64,000 nucleotides of DNA from Crocodylus rhombifer. Taxonomy: Eukaryota; Chordata; Crocodylia; Crocodylidae. The notes below the pieces were generated by a model. It saw only the letters and a list, made by a program, of their open reading frames with translations, made no database searches and had not been told where the DNA came from. Shown piece after piece: positions 11,047-24,659 of the stretch (its first letter is position 1; each line of letters starts with the position of its first letter). Made by a program: the position numbers and the translations under genes. The DNA lies in contig JAVSML010001016.1 of assembly GCA_038503035.1 (NCBI GenBank), forward strand, positions 157,105 to 221,104, read 5' to 3'.

Positions 11047-13494
11047 TATGGCACAGCCAGCAGTGTAGTGATGTAGCTGGGTGCCTGGGGCAAAGCAGAA
11101 GTGATAACTTATGGTTGCTGCCATGATTGTGAATGCATATGAGGTGTCCAGCAGCAGCCACTTTTTTCGCAGCCTCCCAGTCCAGGTTGGCACCTGGGGT
11201 AGTTACCCCTATTCCTCCCCCACTTCCACAGTTATACCACTGGGCACAGCCCTTGCACTCAGGGCCACAAGAGACTCCAGGTGTGACTGGTCCTTGCATG
11301 GGACATCAAGAGGTGGGAAAGTAACACCCATCTTGCACAGGTGAAGAAGTCTACCATCATCTAAGCTCAAGGATGTACAACTACCCCAAATGTTCTGCTT
11401 CTATCCTATTAGCCATTCTAGGCCCTCACTCCTTTCTGATACAACCCAAAAGGACAGCACCGTGAAAAGGAAAAATTAAAAGCAAGTCTTTATTCAGTCT
11501 GGTAATAATAGCCATGGTTCATATAGTGGCAGCCATTTAATGTTAAGAGTCAGATTTGTCTTTGCTCATGTTGAACAGAATCCTTCTCAAGCCACTGAGA
11601 TAGCTGATGATCTTAGAACTGCAATGAAGGATATCAGGATGTGACCCCTTGTTAGAAGAACCTGACCTTCAACATTTAAATGACACCCGCCTAACAGTAA
11701 AAAGAATGCAGAATAACAGATACTATTATTATTTCTCCATATTAAATCTAAAAAAAAAATATCACATTCATAATCTGGAGATACATATTGTGCATGTTTT
11801 AAATATGACTCATGAAAGCAGATCTTTCTTAGTTTGGTCTCTCACAACAAATAAATTTGGTATGTAGTATTTGGGTCCTAAGCGGCCAGAGAATGAGAGA
11901 TTGGCCCTGGGCAGTGCCCTGTGTTTGGAAAAGAAATGTATCATTCCATTGACTCAACCAGGAAAAACAAGGAAACAAAATCAGTGTATACTGACTTTCA
12001 GACCCTGAGGCCAGTTTAGGGGTTGTTTTCTGTTAAAGGTTTAAATTATTTTCATCCTCCTTCTGATGTGTATGTGTGCATGTGTGTGTGTTTTGGCTTC
12101 AGCATTTCCTGGAAGGAATGGTGTCCACACAGCTAAACAAAATACCTCCCTCAAGCTAGCCTCAGCTTCACATGTGCTGAAGCATGAAAGGAAATGAGAT
12201 TTTATAAAAGGAAGAAATAGAGTAAGTTCTGTTAGGGTGCAAGAAAAATCCTATCCTTGGCATCATTAAAGGTCACATTTTATCATCAAGAAGAAATGTT
12301 TTAAGCTTTCCCAGTTACATTGCATGGTCTGGGAGAGATATCCTACCCTTCTTGGAAAAACATCAGAAATATCCTTTGTAAATTAATTTTAGCCAATATT
12401 TTTTTTTGCCAGGAAGGTATTGTTGGCAGCTTCCTTTTCCAAACATTTCTTTTAATACAATCACACACCTTGTAAAATCCAAACTCTGCCTTTCCCTGGA
12501 ACTCAAACCCCACCATTTAGATCTTCTCACCAAGCTTGACACCTTTGAGTTCCTCCTGTAGGACTACTTAGCACAAGCACATTGAGAGCAACATCCTCCT
12601 CTCCTACATCCAGACAAGGTAACAAACAACAAATACAATTAAACCTTCCCCAGTAAACGCACCACTCAATAACAAGATTTGGACAAATATATCTAGTCAT
12701 TAAAAGATAAAAAGGTGGCCAAATCTCTATGGAATTATTTTTTTTAATCCAAGAATTGATTCTTCATATTGGTAAATGTTACCTTTCTTTGAAGCATGTA
12801 GGCAAAGTAGTCTTGGAGAATTTTAAGTCAAACTAGGTTTTCTTTGATTACTTTAAAACTTTAATGACCAAGGTTGACTTCTGCCTTTCTCTTTTCTCGT
12901 TTTGGTTGTCACAACAGAAGAAATGTGTTGTGGCAACACTACAATCCAAAGTATTCTGGATTGTTTAACTACAGAAGTGCAACACATACTCCAATTATAC
13001 AGTAAAAGAAATTGAAATTATGCCTGTTGGAGGTGAATAAAGTTATTGTGAATCAGGCATAACTTACTGTCAATCAAACATAAAATAGGTTTATGTTCTT
13101 TGTTTGGTCCATAATATGGAAGCTGTCTTGTTGCGTATTATGTGGACTTTTCACATTCAGAGAGATTAATTTAGCTATTGGATGCACTGAAGAGGACTCA
13201 TTTGTACAGTTTAAATAATGGTTTCATGATTGCAGGCAAATTAGGGTTATCTCATTGTAATTCTTGGTCAGTTAGCAATGCAGTACTAAAGCATTCTGTC
13301 CAGCTCCCTGGAAAGATATCCTAGTCCTATAGACAGCTAGAAGCTCTTAATCTACAATTATAGTTTTGTACATTTTTGTATACTATTTTATCCATGTCCT
13401 CCTTCTTAAAGGCCAGGTACCAATATTACATTTATTGCATAGTAAGCACACAGAAAGTACTCTACAGCCATAACCAAACAGACAATCAGGGCAC
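11047..13494. other. AT-rich intergenic DNA
   Basis: 11047-11340 is somewhat richer in GC and may be an old repeat. A short (TG)n run lies near 12066-12092. No gene, splice-flanked exon or transposon end is recognised, although conserved non-coding elements cannot be seen without a comparison. Confidence 0.4.
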
Positions 13495-13497
13495 ATA

Positions 13498-14254
13498 GGC
13501 TAGGGACAGACATTACACATAAACTGGTTTAAGTGGTCTGAAACTGGTTTAAACCTGTAACAGAACAGATATTCAATGCATATAAACAAGCTTGAGAATG
13601 GTTGAAACTGGTTTGAGATAAATGTGGTTGAATGTAGTATCAGACTTAACCATTTTGGCTCACACCAATTTATTCAATGTCTGTCCTAGACACCGTGCTG
13701 ATTTAAATTAAGTCAGACTTCCACAGAATCCCAGTACGCTCTCAGAGATGGGTTGGCCCTCTCCTCTGCTCCCTGGCTGCAGCTCCCAGTTTCTCCAGGC
13801 ATCTGCCTGGCTTCTGCTCCCCCAACTCCCCTCTCCACTCTCTGCTAAGCAGGCATTCCCCCCATCCCACAGACACCTCTCAGCGTTAGCTAGCAGGCCA
13901 CATGCTCACTAACTGAACTGTGGCAGAGGGGACAAAGGGAGAATCAACAGATAGCTGGTAATGTCCCTTTGTTGTTTTCTTAATGGGGTGATAAACATTT
14001 CCTTCTGGGCTGGTCAGGAAGGGGGGAACCCCTCCCTAATCACATCATCCTGCCAGTGCTTGACCACAAGCCCCTCAGCTCAGCTCTGTTAAAGGAAAGG
14101 GAGGGTTGCTCTAGTCCCCCCCCCTCCAAGCTTCTAGCCTGCATTTGTGGGATGTCTGTCTGGTTACATAACTGATTTAACCTAGCCAGGTTAGTCTAAC
14201 CTGCAAGGATTTAATCAATTCAGGGCCATGCTTTTTGAATGTCTGTCCCTTGCT
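13498..14254. mobile_element. TIR element family 'GGCTAGGGACA', copy B (reference-like copy)
   Basis: The ends GGCTAGGGACAGACATT and (reverse-complemented) AGCAAGGGACAGACATT are inverted repeats. They are flanked by ATA on both sides (13495-13497 and 14255-14257). The subterminal left region has three AAACTGGTTTAA-like motifs and the right region has the short palindrome GGTTAGTCTAACC. At 757 bp this is the shortest full copy, without the duplication and LTR seen in copy A. No coding capacity. Confidence 0.75.
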
Positions 14255-14257
14255 ATA

Positions 14258-15226
14258 AAGAGCAGTAAAATGGAGGATTCCACTCTAAGATAACTGGATG
14301 GATGTGGTATGAGACTTTAGTGCTGTAGATTAGAGCGCTGTAATGAAGATCTGTACCAGATCCCAACGCAACACATGTTAAGTCACATTCTGTCACCACC
14401 CACAGGGCTTTTCAACACCCTGCTCAGTCCACACACACATACACACCAGGCATCTGAGACATGCATATGCATTTGGTGGGTGTAGTTTGCGCTGGGTGGC
14501 CACACACAGGACAGCTGGCTGGTGGCCATGAGGGTGTATGCCATAATGAGCTGCTACCACATCAGGTCCAGGTGGGCAGCCATGGTGTCCCATAACCTCC
14601 AGTGAGACTCACACAGGGTGACCAGGAGGACCTGTTGCAGCTCCAGGCATAGATGACACATGCCACCAGAGGCTGGGGGGGTGCACGGTAACTGCCCACA
14701 GGTGGTAATGGTGGTGGCAGCAGCAGAGGCATGGCAGTGGCGAGTGAGGGGCTCCTGCAGGCAGTGGCAGCGGTGGTGCGAGTTCTGACTAGTGGTCGGC
14801 GACCACGCACAGATGTCACCAGCAGTGTTGGTAGCAGCCAGCAGCAATCAGTGACTGCCCGCAGACGCCATCATTGGCAGCAAGGGGAGGGGGGGTGGCG
14901 AGTGGTGACCTCCCGCAGGTGCCACCAGCAGCACTTCTCTCAGGGGGTGCACCGCCAATCTTGAGGGGTGTATGTGCACCCCCTACACGTCACCAGTGGC
15001 TCCTGGGTATCCCTGTTTTGGCCCCCAAGCCAGAAAACCAAGCCATGTACAAGTCACGACAGCAGGGAGTTGGAAGCATGATTGCCCTTGCTCAGCAGCC
15101 AATCAGCGTGGCTCAGCCTTTTGACTCCTGTTCTGTTTGTTCCAGACCTAACCTTGGACACTTGGAGTAAAGCTCCAAAGTTAAAATGCTTCTGCCTTGG
15201 GCTTCTTAAATGCCTGTACTTAGCCA
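14258..15226. other. GC-rich, CAG/GTGG-rich unresolved sequence
   Basis: The stretch 14390-15010 is rich in GTGG, CAGCAG and CCACC and gives overlapping open frames on both strands, which argues against a real gene. The end at about 15197-15226 (TTAAATGCCTGTACTTAGCC) resembles the right end of the 'GGCTAGGGACA' TIR family, so this may be a further diverged member. I found no matching left end. Confidence 0.35.
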
Positions 15227-18200
15227 TAGTGCACAGGATAAGCCTTGCTCTGGGGATCAATGAGGGTTTAGTGAAGGAGGCTGTCAATAAGTCCCTAGCT
15301 TCACTTTTTGTTCGTGTGTGTGCAGTTGAAAGCAGTATTATGAATGAAACAGGACTGCAGGAAAAGGAGATAGCCATTGTATGCTATTAAGGCAGCCGAA
15401 TGCTGCCCTGAAGAATTGAATCATCATCATCACCACAGAGCGTGTGTGATGCTAAGTCACATAAAAGAAACTTTTCATAGGTAATCTCTAACTGTAAATA
15501 TTGTTTTCTGGGTGTTGCTCTTGAGACTCCACATCTGTTTTGCAGAAGTGCCGAGTATTTACAGCTACAACTAAAGCCAAGGGAAGCTATACTCCAAACA
15601 CTGGTGTTCTGAAAAAAAATGAGGTGCCAGACATCCCAAATAAGGCATTCAAAAATTAAGGAATGCTTTATCTTAGTATCTCAGGGTACGTTTGTACCAA
15701 TTCTCTGACACGCCCGAGTGTGCTGCTGAAACGTATAGTTCTGCCAACCCTCTCCCACACCTTGTGCCCCAACCCAGAATCTAGGCAGTGAACCCATGCT
15801 GGGGGCACCCCCCTGCTGCCACTTTTGACCTCATCTCAACAGGGAGTCTTGTGAAAAGATTGTGAAGCACTTCTGACTTGCCATTATTTTGTGGTATTGA
15901 ATTTCATCCGATTTCTACTGTTTTGGTCCTGCAGGTCATCTAATCCGTTTCTGTGTGATCATCTGATCACCTTCTGTGTTGACAACAGAAGCACCCCGGT
16001 GAGCTCCCCTTGCATAACCCACCAGGAAATTAAGAATTCTATCTTCAGAGCAGGGTTTAAATAGCATGTATGAAATAAGGCCTGGGGCCACACACAGAAC
16101 AAAAAATTGAATAGCTGCTCAATGGTATGGGGTCATTACTCAAAAAACTATATTGTAATGATTATACACAGAGAAGGGGCAATTAAGGATACACAGCAAA
16201 CTGGAGCTGATATTTTCTAACCTGTAAGTGCTTGACTTTATGTATTGTTGGGACATCAAACTGAAAGGGGTCTCCCGTCTTTAATTTACCAAGAGCATTG
16301 GTTTGGTAAATCACTCACTCATACATTTATATGGAAATGCTTGATACACAACTGAAACTTTGAAATCCACGTACAATCCTAAAGCAACAAACCAGAATTT
16401 TTATCCTTCTCCATTTCCACATAGCGCTACTCTTTTGTACTTGCCAGCAAGAGACAAAAGCATTTGTGCTTTTGTTATGCTGAAAATGTTGCAGAAATCC
16501 AGGGTTAAGATTGAACAGATGGTAATCTGTGTGACAAACAAAGATAATTATCATGTTGGAGATAATGCTTAGGCCATGTGCATCTTTCTGCTACTGGGAG
16601 CTCATTGTTTCACACAAACTGTTTTAGTATAAAGTAGACTATGGTCACACTGTGCAAGGTAAACTGGAAGGATCCCTCCTTCCCTCCATATTTAGCCATA
16701 AATTACCTGGCAACAAAATCAGTCTCTCTCCTATGCATAAGTTTGCTCTTAAGGGACAGACTTTTAAACTATATTGCATTTCGTTTACATTACATGTACC
16801 AACTTAAGCACTACTTGACTGTTTCATATAATCAGAGCAGCACTAAAATGCAAAATACCTTTTGTTGGACTTTGTGAAATACGCTCTATTATTTTAAGAG
16901 GTCACTAATTTACAAAGATAGCCTCAAGCCTCAGCAAGCTGGAATGTTGCTACCATGTAATGAATCAGGGTTTCTCCTTGCTGATAAGATTGCTTCTTAC
17001 CCCAATAGAAAAGTTGGATGCCCATTTTTCAGCTTGGCAAGCTGCTTTTAATTCATTTAATGATTTTGTCAGCTAACCCACTGCAGCATCAAAGTGTGAA
17101 TCACACTATTTCAAAGGACTGATTATGAAATAAATATGAACAGGAACAGCAGGGGTCTGTTTTGTCTTTGGGAATCACAGTTTCTTTTTTCATTATACAC
17201 CCTTAAAAATCCCAGACAGCCTATTACCAAAAGGGCTGACTGATAGAATCATATTTACATTTTCAAATCAAGCCTAGCCTCAAAAAATTTCAAACAAAAA
17301 CAAAAAAGGAAATTAATGCGTTTGTTTTTTTAGCGAAAGCTAATTATTGTCCCAAGGTTGAGAATCTGAGGGGAGGGGAGGGGAGGCACACAGACTTGTT
17401 TAATCTAATTGTGTCGTAACCAGGGCAGTTAAGGTGAATTTCTCCTGTCAAATTCAGTAGGTCTACAGACCAATTCACTGTTTTTTTCAGCTACCTCAAT
17501 TTTTTAAAAAGTTAGCTAAGTTAGTTTTTAAGGTACCACCCTGCCCTGCCTTCATAAATGGGACATTGGCAAGTGTAGTTCATAAGCAGAGGAACTAAGA
17601 TTCATTTCCTCTGCCCCTGCCCACCTTCCCAAGAGAGAGATAAGAAGAGTAGCAGAAAAAGAGAAAGTTAATCAAAAAGCACATTTGTTAAAAAGAGGCA
17701 TGTGTATTAAAAGTACTTTCCCTAATGTCACTCCTGAAGCACGAATGGCACAACAAGTGTTTAATATATTGACTCAGTTTCCCGAAGGGAAAGTAACTGG
17801 CAACATAAAAGAATAGAGCTTCGACCTTCTGTGGGCATAAGAACTGCCATTTACTGGGTCAGGCCATAAGTCCTTCTTGGCCAATAAGCTGAGTCTCAGT
17901 GCCAGAGAGTGGATGTCAAAAGGGAGAGTTGAACAGGATACATTTTTGTCCACACTTTTGTCCCTTAACTGAGTTATGTGTACTTGTGAAAAGTGGGCAA
18001 GCTCCTTGTACATAGCACAGCTTGAAGTGAGCTGGCAGAATTGGCCAACGGCCAGTTTTGTGGCTTCCTGATGCTTAAGACTCCACAAGGTATAACTGAC
18101 CTCCTGTAAGGAACAGAGGATAACGGGCTAAATTCTCTAGCTAACTTACAGCTCCCCTGTGACACGAAGTTAATGAACTCGACTTGAACAAAAATTTAGA

Positions 18201-18405
18201 CTGAAAGTAGAATTCTGGCTCCACTGAAATTAGAACGAGCATTGCCTTTAACGGGGCCAAAATTTCATTCATAGCATTTGTATACAATACATAAGAGATC
18301 TATGTATGTGGCCACAATAGAAAAATGGAGCCACAGTTTGTTATGTGGATCAGACTTTTCAAATAAATCCTTACATCAATTAACAATTAGTCCTCCTGCC
18401 CTTTA
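15227..18405. other. AT-rich intergenic DNA, nothing recognised
   Basis: A short GGGGA repeat lies near 17371-17388. The open frames are short and without motifs. Confidence 0.4.
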
Positions 18406-18413
18406 CTTTAGTG

Positions 18414-18638
18414 CAGGGGTGGCCAACCTACCATATGCAGCTCTTCAGAAGTTAATAGGTGTCTCCTTGAATCTTTGCACATGTACATGGTGACCAGCTC
18501 CCATTTAAACTACGTCTGTAGTTTAAAAGCTTCCATTCAGAAGCTGCTCACCGTGTGCTTGCTCAAGGATTGAAGGAGACAACTGTTAACTACTGAAGAG
18601 CCGCATGTGGCTCCAGAGCTGCAGGTTGGCCACCCGTG
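18414..18638. mobile_element. hAT-like MITE, 225 bp
   Basis: The left end CAGGGGTGGCCAACCT and the reverse complement of the right end CACGGGTGGCCAACCT are inverted repeats with one mismatch in 16 bases. Inner arms with GCAGCTCT and CTTCAG also pair. The 8-bp flanks CTTTAGTG (18406-18413) and CGTTAGTG (18639-18646) match at 7 of 8. The CAGGGGT..CAACC termini and 8-bp duplication are typical of the hAT superfamily. Non-coding. Confidence 0.85.
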
Positions 18639-18646
18639 CGTTAGTG

Positions 18647-20126
18647 TGTTGGAAGAGCTGCTGATTATGTTCAAGGATGCATAAAGTAATGCACATTTGA
18701 CCAAAAGATAGCTTCTGGATGAGAAGCTATATTGGAAAACTGAATCCACTACAATGCTAAGAACATACTGAAAAAGCCTCTGTACATGCTATAATTCAGC
18801 TAGGAAGTCTCCTAGGGTTCCGGTTTAGTTTGGACACAGCTGCACTTTCCATTTATTTTAGTGACATAATGCTCTTGAAAGGTGTTGGACTGCCAAATCT
18901 GGAGAATGAAGTCCATTTACTTACAGATCAACCACAGCACAAGCCAGGAGTTCCTTACCAGCATGATCTGAATACACAGCTTCCAGGGAGAGCGGGTGGC
19001 TCATACTCCATGTTGATGCAGACTCCAAGAGGAATGAAGCAGGCCCAAATTCATTTATTTGTGCTCCCTCGATTCACTGCCAGATGCCAGTTTTACTTCA
19101 TTCTGCATTGAGAAGGTGGCCAGAAGGTGTGTAAAAATGGCTAGCTGTGATGAGACATGGAGTTATGTAACACCTTGGGAAACGGTGAATTCTCTTATTC
19201 CCTCTGTTGTCATAAATCTAAACAAGATTCCTTAAATATTGTTATGTTACTAAGACCTTTACTGATAAGTGAGGTATGCTTTTCCCCCTCAGGGAAACTA
19301 ATGTGGCATGGTTAAAAGGATGCCAAACAAGCAACGCGGTGAACACAAAGCACTGCCTATTTCACCATGAGGAAGCTACGTCAGGTCAGCACTGTGTCCC
19401 CAACCATAGTTAACTTTCCCTAATAATAACAAAAGAAAGCCCTTGCCTTCCTTGAGAATTTATCTCAGGAAAGCCAATCCATCAGTTTTCCTAATGTAAA
19501 AACCACTTTTTCATAGCAGTGGGCCCAAGGTCCAAGTCTCCAAAATGCACGTTAGTAGAATCGAGTAACGATAGTAGTTGTTGCAGGGGATATGAGAGTC
19601 AGGAATAAAACCATTCAAGAACTTATGCCTCATTATCAGTAGTGTACTTATTCTCACCACATGCCTGAAAGGCAAGAAAGTATTATTGTTGCCTGCTTTA
19701 GGGATGAGGATCTGAGACAGGAGCCAGGCTAAGCATATGTTAATGCCACAGTGACTCTAGCTCATGTGGATAGCTTCAGCATCAATAACCACGTAGCCAC
19801 AAGAGCACAGAGCTCAGCATAGGCTAAATGTTCATGCAAGTTCCCAGCTTCTCCTTATGTCTCTACACATGTTTGACAAATCTAAACTTCAAGTAAACCT
19901 GCAGACATTTCCTGAGTGCCAATTCCCCACAGCCCAGCTCCAGACCATAGTGTTTGGCTTCTGTGTTTTGTGTTTTAAAAAATCGCATTATGATCACCCA
20001 TCTCATCAGAAGTCCTAGGTTCTATGCCTCAGTGCTTCATGGAGACTTAGTTTCTGGGTTTTTTTTCCTTTTTCACTTATTCAGTTTATCTTAAATAGCA
20101 CCTTTTTGAATGATGATACCTATTTG
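18647..20126. other. Intergenic DNA, nothing recognised
   Basis: The open frame at 18830-19111 shows no recognisable family motif, and its codons look unremarkable for random sequence. Confidence 0.4.
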
Positions 20127-20134
20127 CTGTATAA

Positions 20135-20368
20135 CAAGGGTGCTCAACCTGCAGCTCCTGGGCCAAATCCAGGCTCCAGCACCATATCATCCACCCTGTG
20201 GGGCTTCCCAGGCATCTGTGGTAAGCCCTGCAGGCCATGGACCTGAGCAGTAGATGGAGTGCACAGGGTAGTGTGGGGGCAGATGCCAGCTGGTCAGAGG
20301 TGGTGCAGGGCTTTATCCAGCACATACAATTTATCTGGCCCATGGGGCCACAACTGTGAACATCACTG
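20135..20368. mobile_element. hAT-like MITE, 234 bp
   Basis: The left end CAAGGGTGCTCAACC and the reverse complement of the right end CAGTGATGTTCACAG are weak inverted repeats of the hAT type. The 8-bp flanks CTGTATAA (20127-20134) and CTCTATAC (20369-20376) agree at 6 of 8. It is more diverged than the copy at 18414. Non-coding. Confidence 0.6.
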
Positions 20369-20427
20369 CTCTATACAAAAAGGAAACAGCAAGAATACTG
20401 AGGCTGAGGATGGGATTGTGAAATAAA

Positions 20428-20769
20428 TGGCACCTGTACATAAATGTGGAGGCTGCTCCAAGACACTGGAATTCCAGCGCGTAGGTGCAGACTCGATTAA
20501 TTGAGTCTGCTGGAGCATGGCAATTACTGCACTCCCACAGCCTCCTGTAACTCATGTATCAGTGTCCCCACACTTCAAAATGGCAGTGGGGGCACTTGAA
20601 TTAAATCTCATCAAATGATATTTAGTTCAAATGGGGGGCCCCACCTCCATTTTTAAGCATGGGGATGCTGATGCATGAGACGCAGTCGCACTTCAATTAG
20701 AACAGCTCTTGGACCTGCTCTAGTTAGAGTGCTGCCCCTCCCACACCCAGAGCATGTGTAAAAGTACCC
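20428..20769 (-). mobile_element. 333-bp MITE family, copy 3 (reverse orientation)
   Basis: The inside reads as the reverse complement of copy 2: the GATTAATTGAGTCTGCTGGA region now lies near the left. The ends TGGCACCTGTACATAAATG and (reverse-complemented) GGGTACTTTTACACATGC are inverted repeats. Both flanks are AAA (20425-20427 and 20770-20772). At 342 bp it is slightly longer than copies 1 and 2. Confidence 0.65.
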
Positions 20770-20772
20770 AAA

Positions 20773-22775
20773 GAGCAGTAAGGAGCATTCTTGATTAAGT
20801 ACTTAAAAGCATAAAGGTTCTATAGTTTTGAACCAGAAACAGCACAGTAATGGCATCAGTCTTCATTCCAGAATTACCGTAGGTTAACTAGGGCTTGCCT
20901 GTCCTGGGTGTTTTTTTAACAGTAGTAAATTTCAACCACTGGCACAGATCCACAGGTGGTCTGGGCTAACTTGGTGCATCTTAGCTTCAAATGAAGTAAG
21001 CTACATTGAGTTGGGCAACTCACCTTTTATACTAATAACATGTGTCCATACTAAGTTTTCACTGAGGCAATTTTATCAGTGTAGCTGCAAAAGCAAAAAA
21101 GCCCCCAGCATAGATAACCCCCTAATCAGAACATGAGTTCCCATCAGCCCCTGAAAACTTCTGTAGAATGAAGGAGACTGAAGTTTGCTACGGCAGCTCA
21201 GCCTACCTATGCAAGGGGGAACAGTGGCACATTTGCCATAACTATAAGCTTAAGCTCACAATCTTAAAGCACTTCCTAAATACGCAGAACTTTGCTGAAG
21301 TGCTGTTGTATGGTCTCTCCTTTTTTTCCAAATGTAATCAGTAGCTCATTTCATGAATTCTCTTATGACAGCCCCCCACCCTTCCAAAAATTTTAAATAA
21401 ACATACTCACTAAAAAACTGGCTTAATATTAAAAGACTACAACTTTAAAGGAATAATGTAATATGTTGTTTGGAGTCCCACTGGACTGTTCAAACACGAG
21501 AGGAATCTCTCCCCATATAGAAAATCCTTTCACTTTTAGAAAAATATTTTTGTTTCAGTTTTTAGTAAATTAAAACCAAACAAGACTATGTCGCTGAAAT
21601 ATGTAGGCAGCCAAGTCATGAGAGACTTCCAGTTCCCTTACTCTTGGTGTTTGCTTTTACAAGGGATATTGCAGAGCAGAAAATAAACAAAGCAAGCTGA
21701 ATTTGCTCCAAAGGGTTCTGGTGACATCACGAACCATAAGAGTGAAACTCAGTTGGTTGCATGACACGTGAACTCCAAGAGAGACATTCTCTTTCTTAAT
21801 TTATTATGTACAGCTAAGATGTTCCACAGCCACAAATTTTGATTACTATCAAAGATTGAACCCAAGACCACTACAGCCAGGAGTTTCAACCTCTGAATGA
21901 GCTTAAAACAAAGTGTGCGCTATTGCCCACTGAAATGAATGGAAAGATTGCCACTGAACCCATTTGGCTTTGCTTTAGTCCAGGAAGAGACCACTGCAGT
22001 CCCCTTTTGTAAACAGGCATGCACAGATGGAAACTTTGGTTACATCTTCCCCTCCTCCTGTCTCTTGCTCCCATCTCTCTGTCATTTGCTTTTCTTCTCT
22101 AGTCAGTCCCACCTTGCTTACCCACCAGTCATAAAGTTGCATACCTCCTATCTTCTCTCCAGTTATCTTCCAAGCTGACTGCTCCCTTTCCCTACTTATT
22201 TCCTATATCCTTAAGGTAACAACTCTCAAAACTCTGGGGAAGGTCAGATCTGAATCCATACTTTGTATGTTTAGAGCTAATCCTCTCTCAATATAGATCC
22301 CCCACAACAGATATTTAAATGAGCCGTAGCACTCAACAAATCCATGGTTTCCCTCACCCCGTTAAGAAAGAGAGTCTTTGTCTTTAGGAGGAAAGCAGAA
22401 TCTTTCATCTCTTGCAACCCTCTCACTCACTAGGAAAGATGAAAACAATGTCAGATACTGCCAACTCCACTGCTTCATTTATCCAGGGAACCCTGCTAGA
22501 AAGCATTCCTTCCCAATGCTTTGTGTTTATTATATACCTAGTACCAATCAGATCCAAGTGTTTGAGAAAAGGAAGGTTTTATGTCCCAATATCAATGCCC
22601 AATGTCTAGTGCCGAGAACAGATTTTTCTCTCATAAGTCAAGTGCTCACCTTGGATAAGGAAAATGGTTATTTGTCTAGGGACATACTTAAAAAGGATTT
22701 TTTTAAAAACTCTATTCTTATAACAAGTGGAAAATAAAAGGTGAAAATGTGTAGCCTTTCCCAAGGGCCAGACAA
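20773..22775. other. AT-rich intergenic DNA, nothing recognised
   Basis: The longest open frame (22378-22737, + strand) has no recognised motif and no splice context that I trust. Confidence 0.4.
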
Positions 22776-22778
22776 AAG

Positions 22779-23700
22779 GGCTAGGGACAAACACTACACA
22801 TAAACCATTTTACGTGATCAGAAACTGGTTTAAACATGCAACAGAACAGATATTCAGTGCACATAAACCAGTCTGAAAATGACTGAAACTAGTTTGAGAC
22901 AAACCTGGTTGAATATAGTATCAGACTTAACTGATTTGGGTCAAACTGATTTATGCAATGTCTCTCCCAGATCCCTTCCTGGTTTAACTTAAACCAGAGT
23001 CCCCCAGCATCCCAGATGCTTCGCAAACCTGAGCAGGGCTCTCTGCTCTAGGGCAGGACTGGGTCTGCTTCTCTTGTCTGTAGCTGGAGCTCCGGAAGAG
23101 ACCGCAGGCACAGCGGTGTCTGCCTGGCTTCTCTTTGCCCCTCCTCCCCCCAGCACTCCCTGCTCGAGCAGGAATCCCCTCTCCCCTGTCCCACAGCATG
23201 GACCATAGCCAACATGTGGTATGCTAGCTAATGCTGAGACATGTCTGTGTAAGGCAGACAGGACAGTATCCGCTTAGGCCAACAGATAGTTAGTAATGTC
23301 CCTCCATTCCTTCCTTGGAAAAAGTTGTTTGTTTAAGAAGAGCTTGAAATAATGAGAGAGGCTTTTGTTTTCTTGGTGGAGTGCCAAATGCTCTGTTATC
23401 AACACCCTGCTGGGCTGGTCAGGAACATCGAGGGGGGCTGGGAAAACCCCTTCCTAATCAGAGCATCCTGCCAGGGCCTTGCAACACCCCTCCCCTTAGC
23501 TCAGCACTGTGCAAGGGAAGGGAGGGCTGCTGTAGCACCCCCCGACTTTTAGCCTGAGCCACTGCAGGCATGCGCCTGCATTTCTTCAGTCTAGAAGGAA
23601 TGCCTGTGCAATGCAAACTAGTTCAGCCTAACCGGGTTATACTAATCTGCAAAGTTTTAATCAATTCAGGCTCAGGCTCTTTGAACATCTGTCCCAAGCT
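22779..23700. mobile_element. TIR element family 'GGCTAGGGACA', copy C
   Basis: The ends GGCTAGGGACAAACACT and (reverse-complemented) AGCTTGGGACAGATGTT are inverted repeats. The subterminal AAACTGGTTTAAAC-type motifs and the internal order (CCCCCAGCATCCCAG, then GATAGTTAGTAATGTCCCT, then CAGGAACATC) match copies A and B. The flanking triplets do not agree clearly, so the exact ends are less certain than in copy B. Non-coding. Confidence 0.7.
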
Positions 23701-24659
23701 GAAACACTCATTAGTAACAGAACACTCTTATCACCAAACACCTTCATGAAGTTACACATTTAACACTTGCCACACATCTTCCACTGTGCACACTGAACAA
23801 ACTGGCCCACATTTGTTGCAAGGAGTCATGTCCAATCTCAAAGGAGACATGTCTCTAGACCAGGAACTGGAAGAACTAGAGGGCACAGTCACAGCCAGCC
23901 TCTGCTGCTTTTCAGGGTCACCATCTTAGCCTTGTCCAACAGGAAGTTGGCTGGACAGATTATGCTTCTTTTGGTTCCTTGGTCCAAGACAGAGAAAACA
24001 TAAACAGTTCCAAGAAACTCTAAGTCCATCATGCCAAAGAGAACATGGAGGCTGGTAAGAGCAGCCCTAAGGCTGTCCTGCCTCAGAGAGCAGCGCAGCT
24101 GAAAACTTGGCTGGGGCAAGCCACAACCTGGGAGACCCCAGGCCAGAAGGGACACCCCTAGGCACAAGGTTCCCCTCATTCCCCCACATCCAGCTGTGTG
24201 GGCAGGCCCCCAGTCCAGGGAAATGCTGCCCCCCCTCCCCCAAACCTGTGCCCAGCCACATATGGGAGGTGAAAAGTTGCCCTTAGCTCTCCATGGCAGG
24301 ACAGACCAGGGCTCTGCAGCCAGGGCTGGGGGCTATATTCTCCTGCCTCCTGCCCTCCCACCCCCAATGCTGTCCCACAAGGCTGACAGGTACAGGCAGG
24401 ACACAGGCAGGGAAGCAAAGGCAGAGACTTTGTTGCCTCAGCTATGTGACAACCCTGGGGTGGGGCCAGCTAGGCACTGGGATGGAGCAGTGGAGTATGA
24501 GCTGTGTTCCAGCATGCTACCCTGTGAGGAGGGGCTTGCAGGGGGTGGGACTGCAAAGCATCCCAGGGTGCTGGGCAACTGCAAGGTTACTTCAGTTGGG
24601 AAGGGATCTGGGACAGAAGTTCAAGAGACCAGGTTCACCAAAATCAGTGAAGTCTGATA
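23701..24659. other. GC-rich intergenic DNA
   Basis: The frames open here (for example 24196-24657 and 24293-24883 on +, 24176-24418 on -) overlap on both strands and have no family motif. I do not call a gene. Confidence 0.4.

Noticed and set aside
14393..15000. Host exon candidate in GC-rich stretch
   Set aside because: Both strands are open in several frames with repetitive GTGG/CAG composition and no splice-bounded conserved motif.
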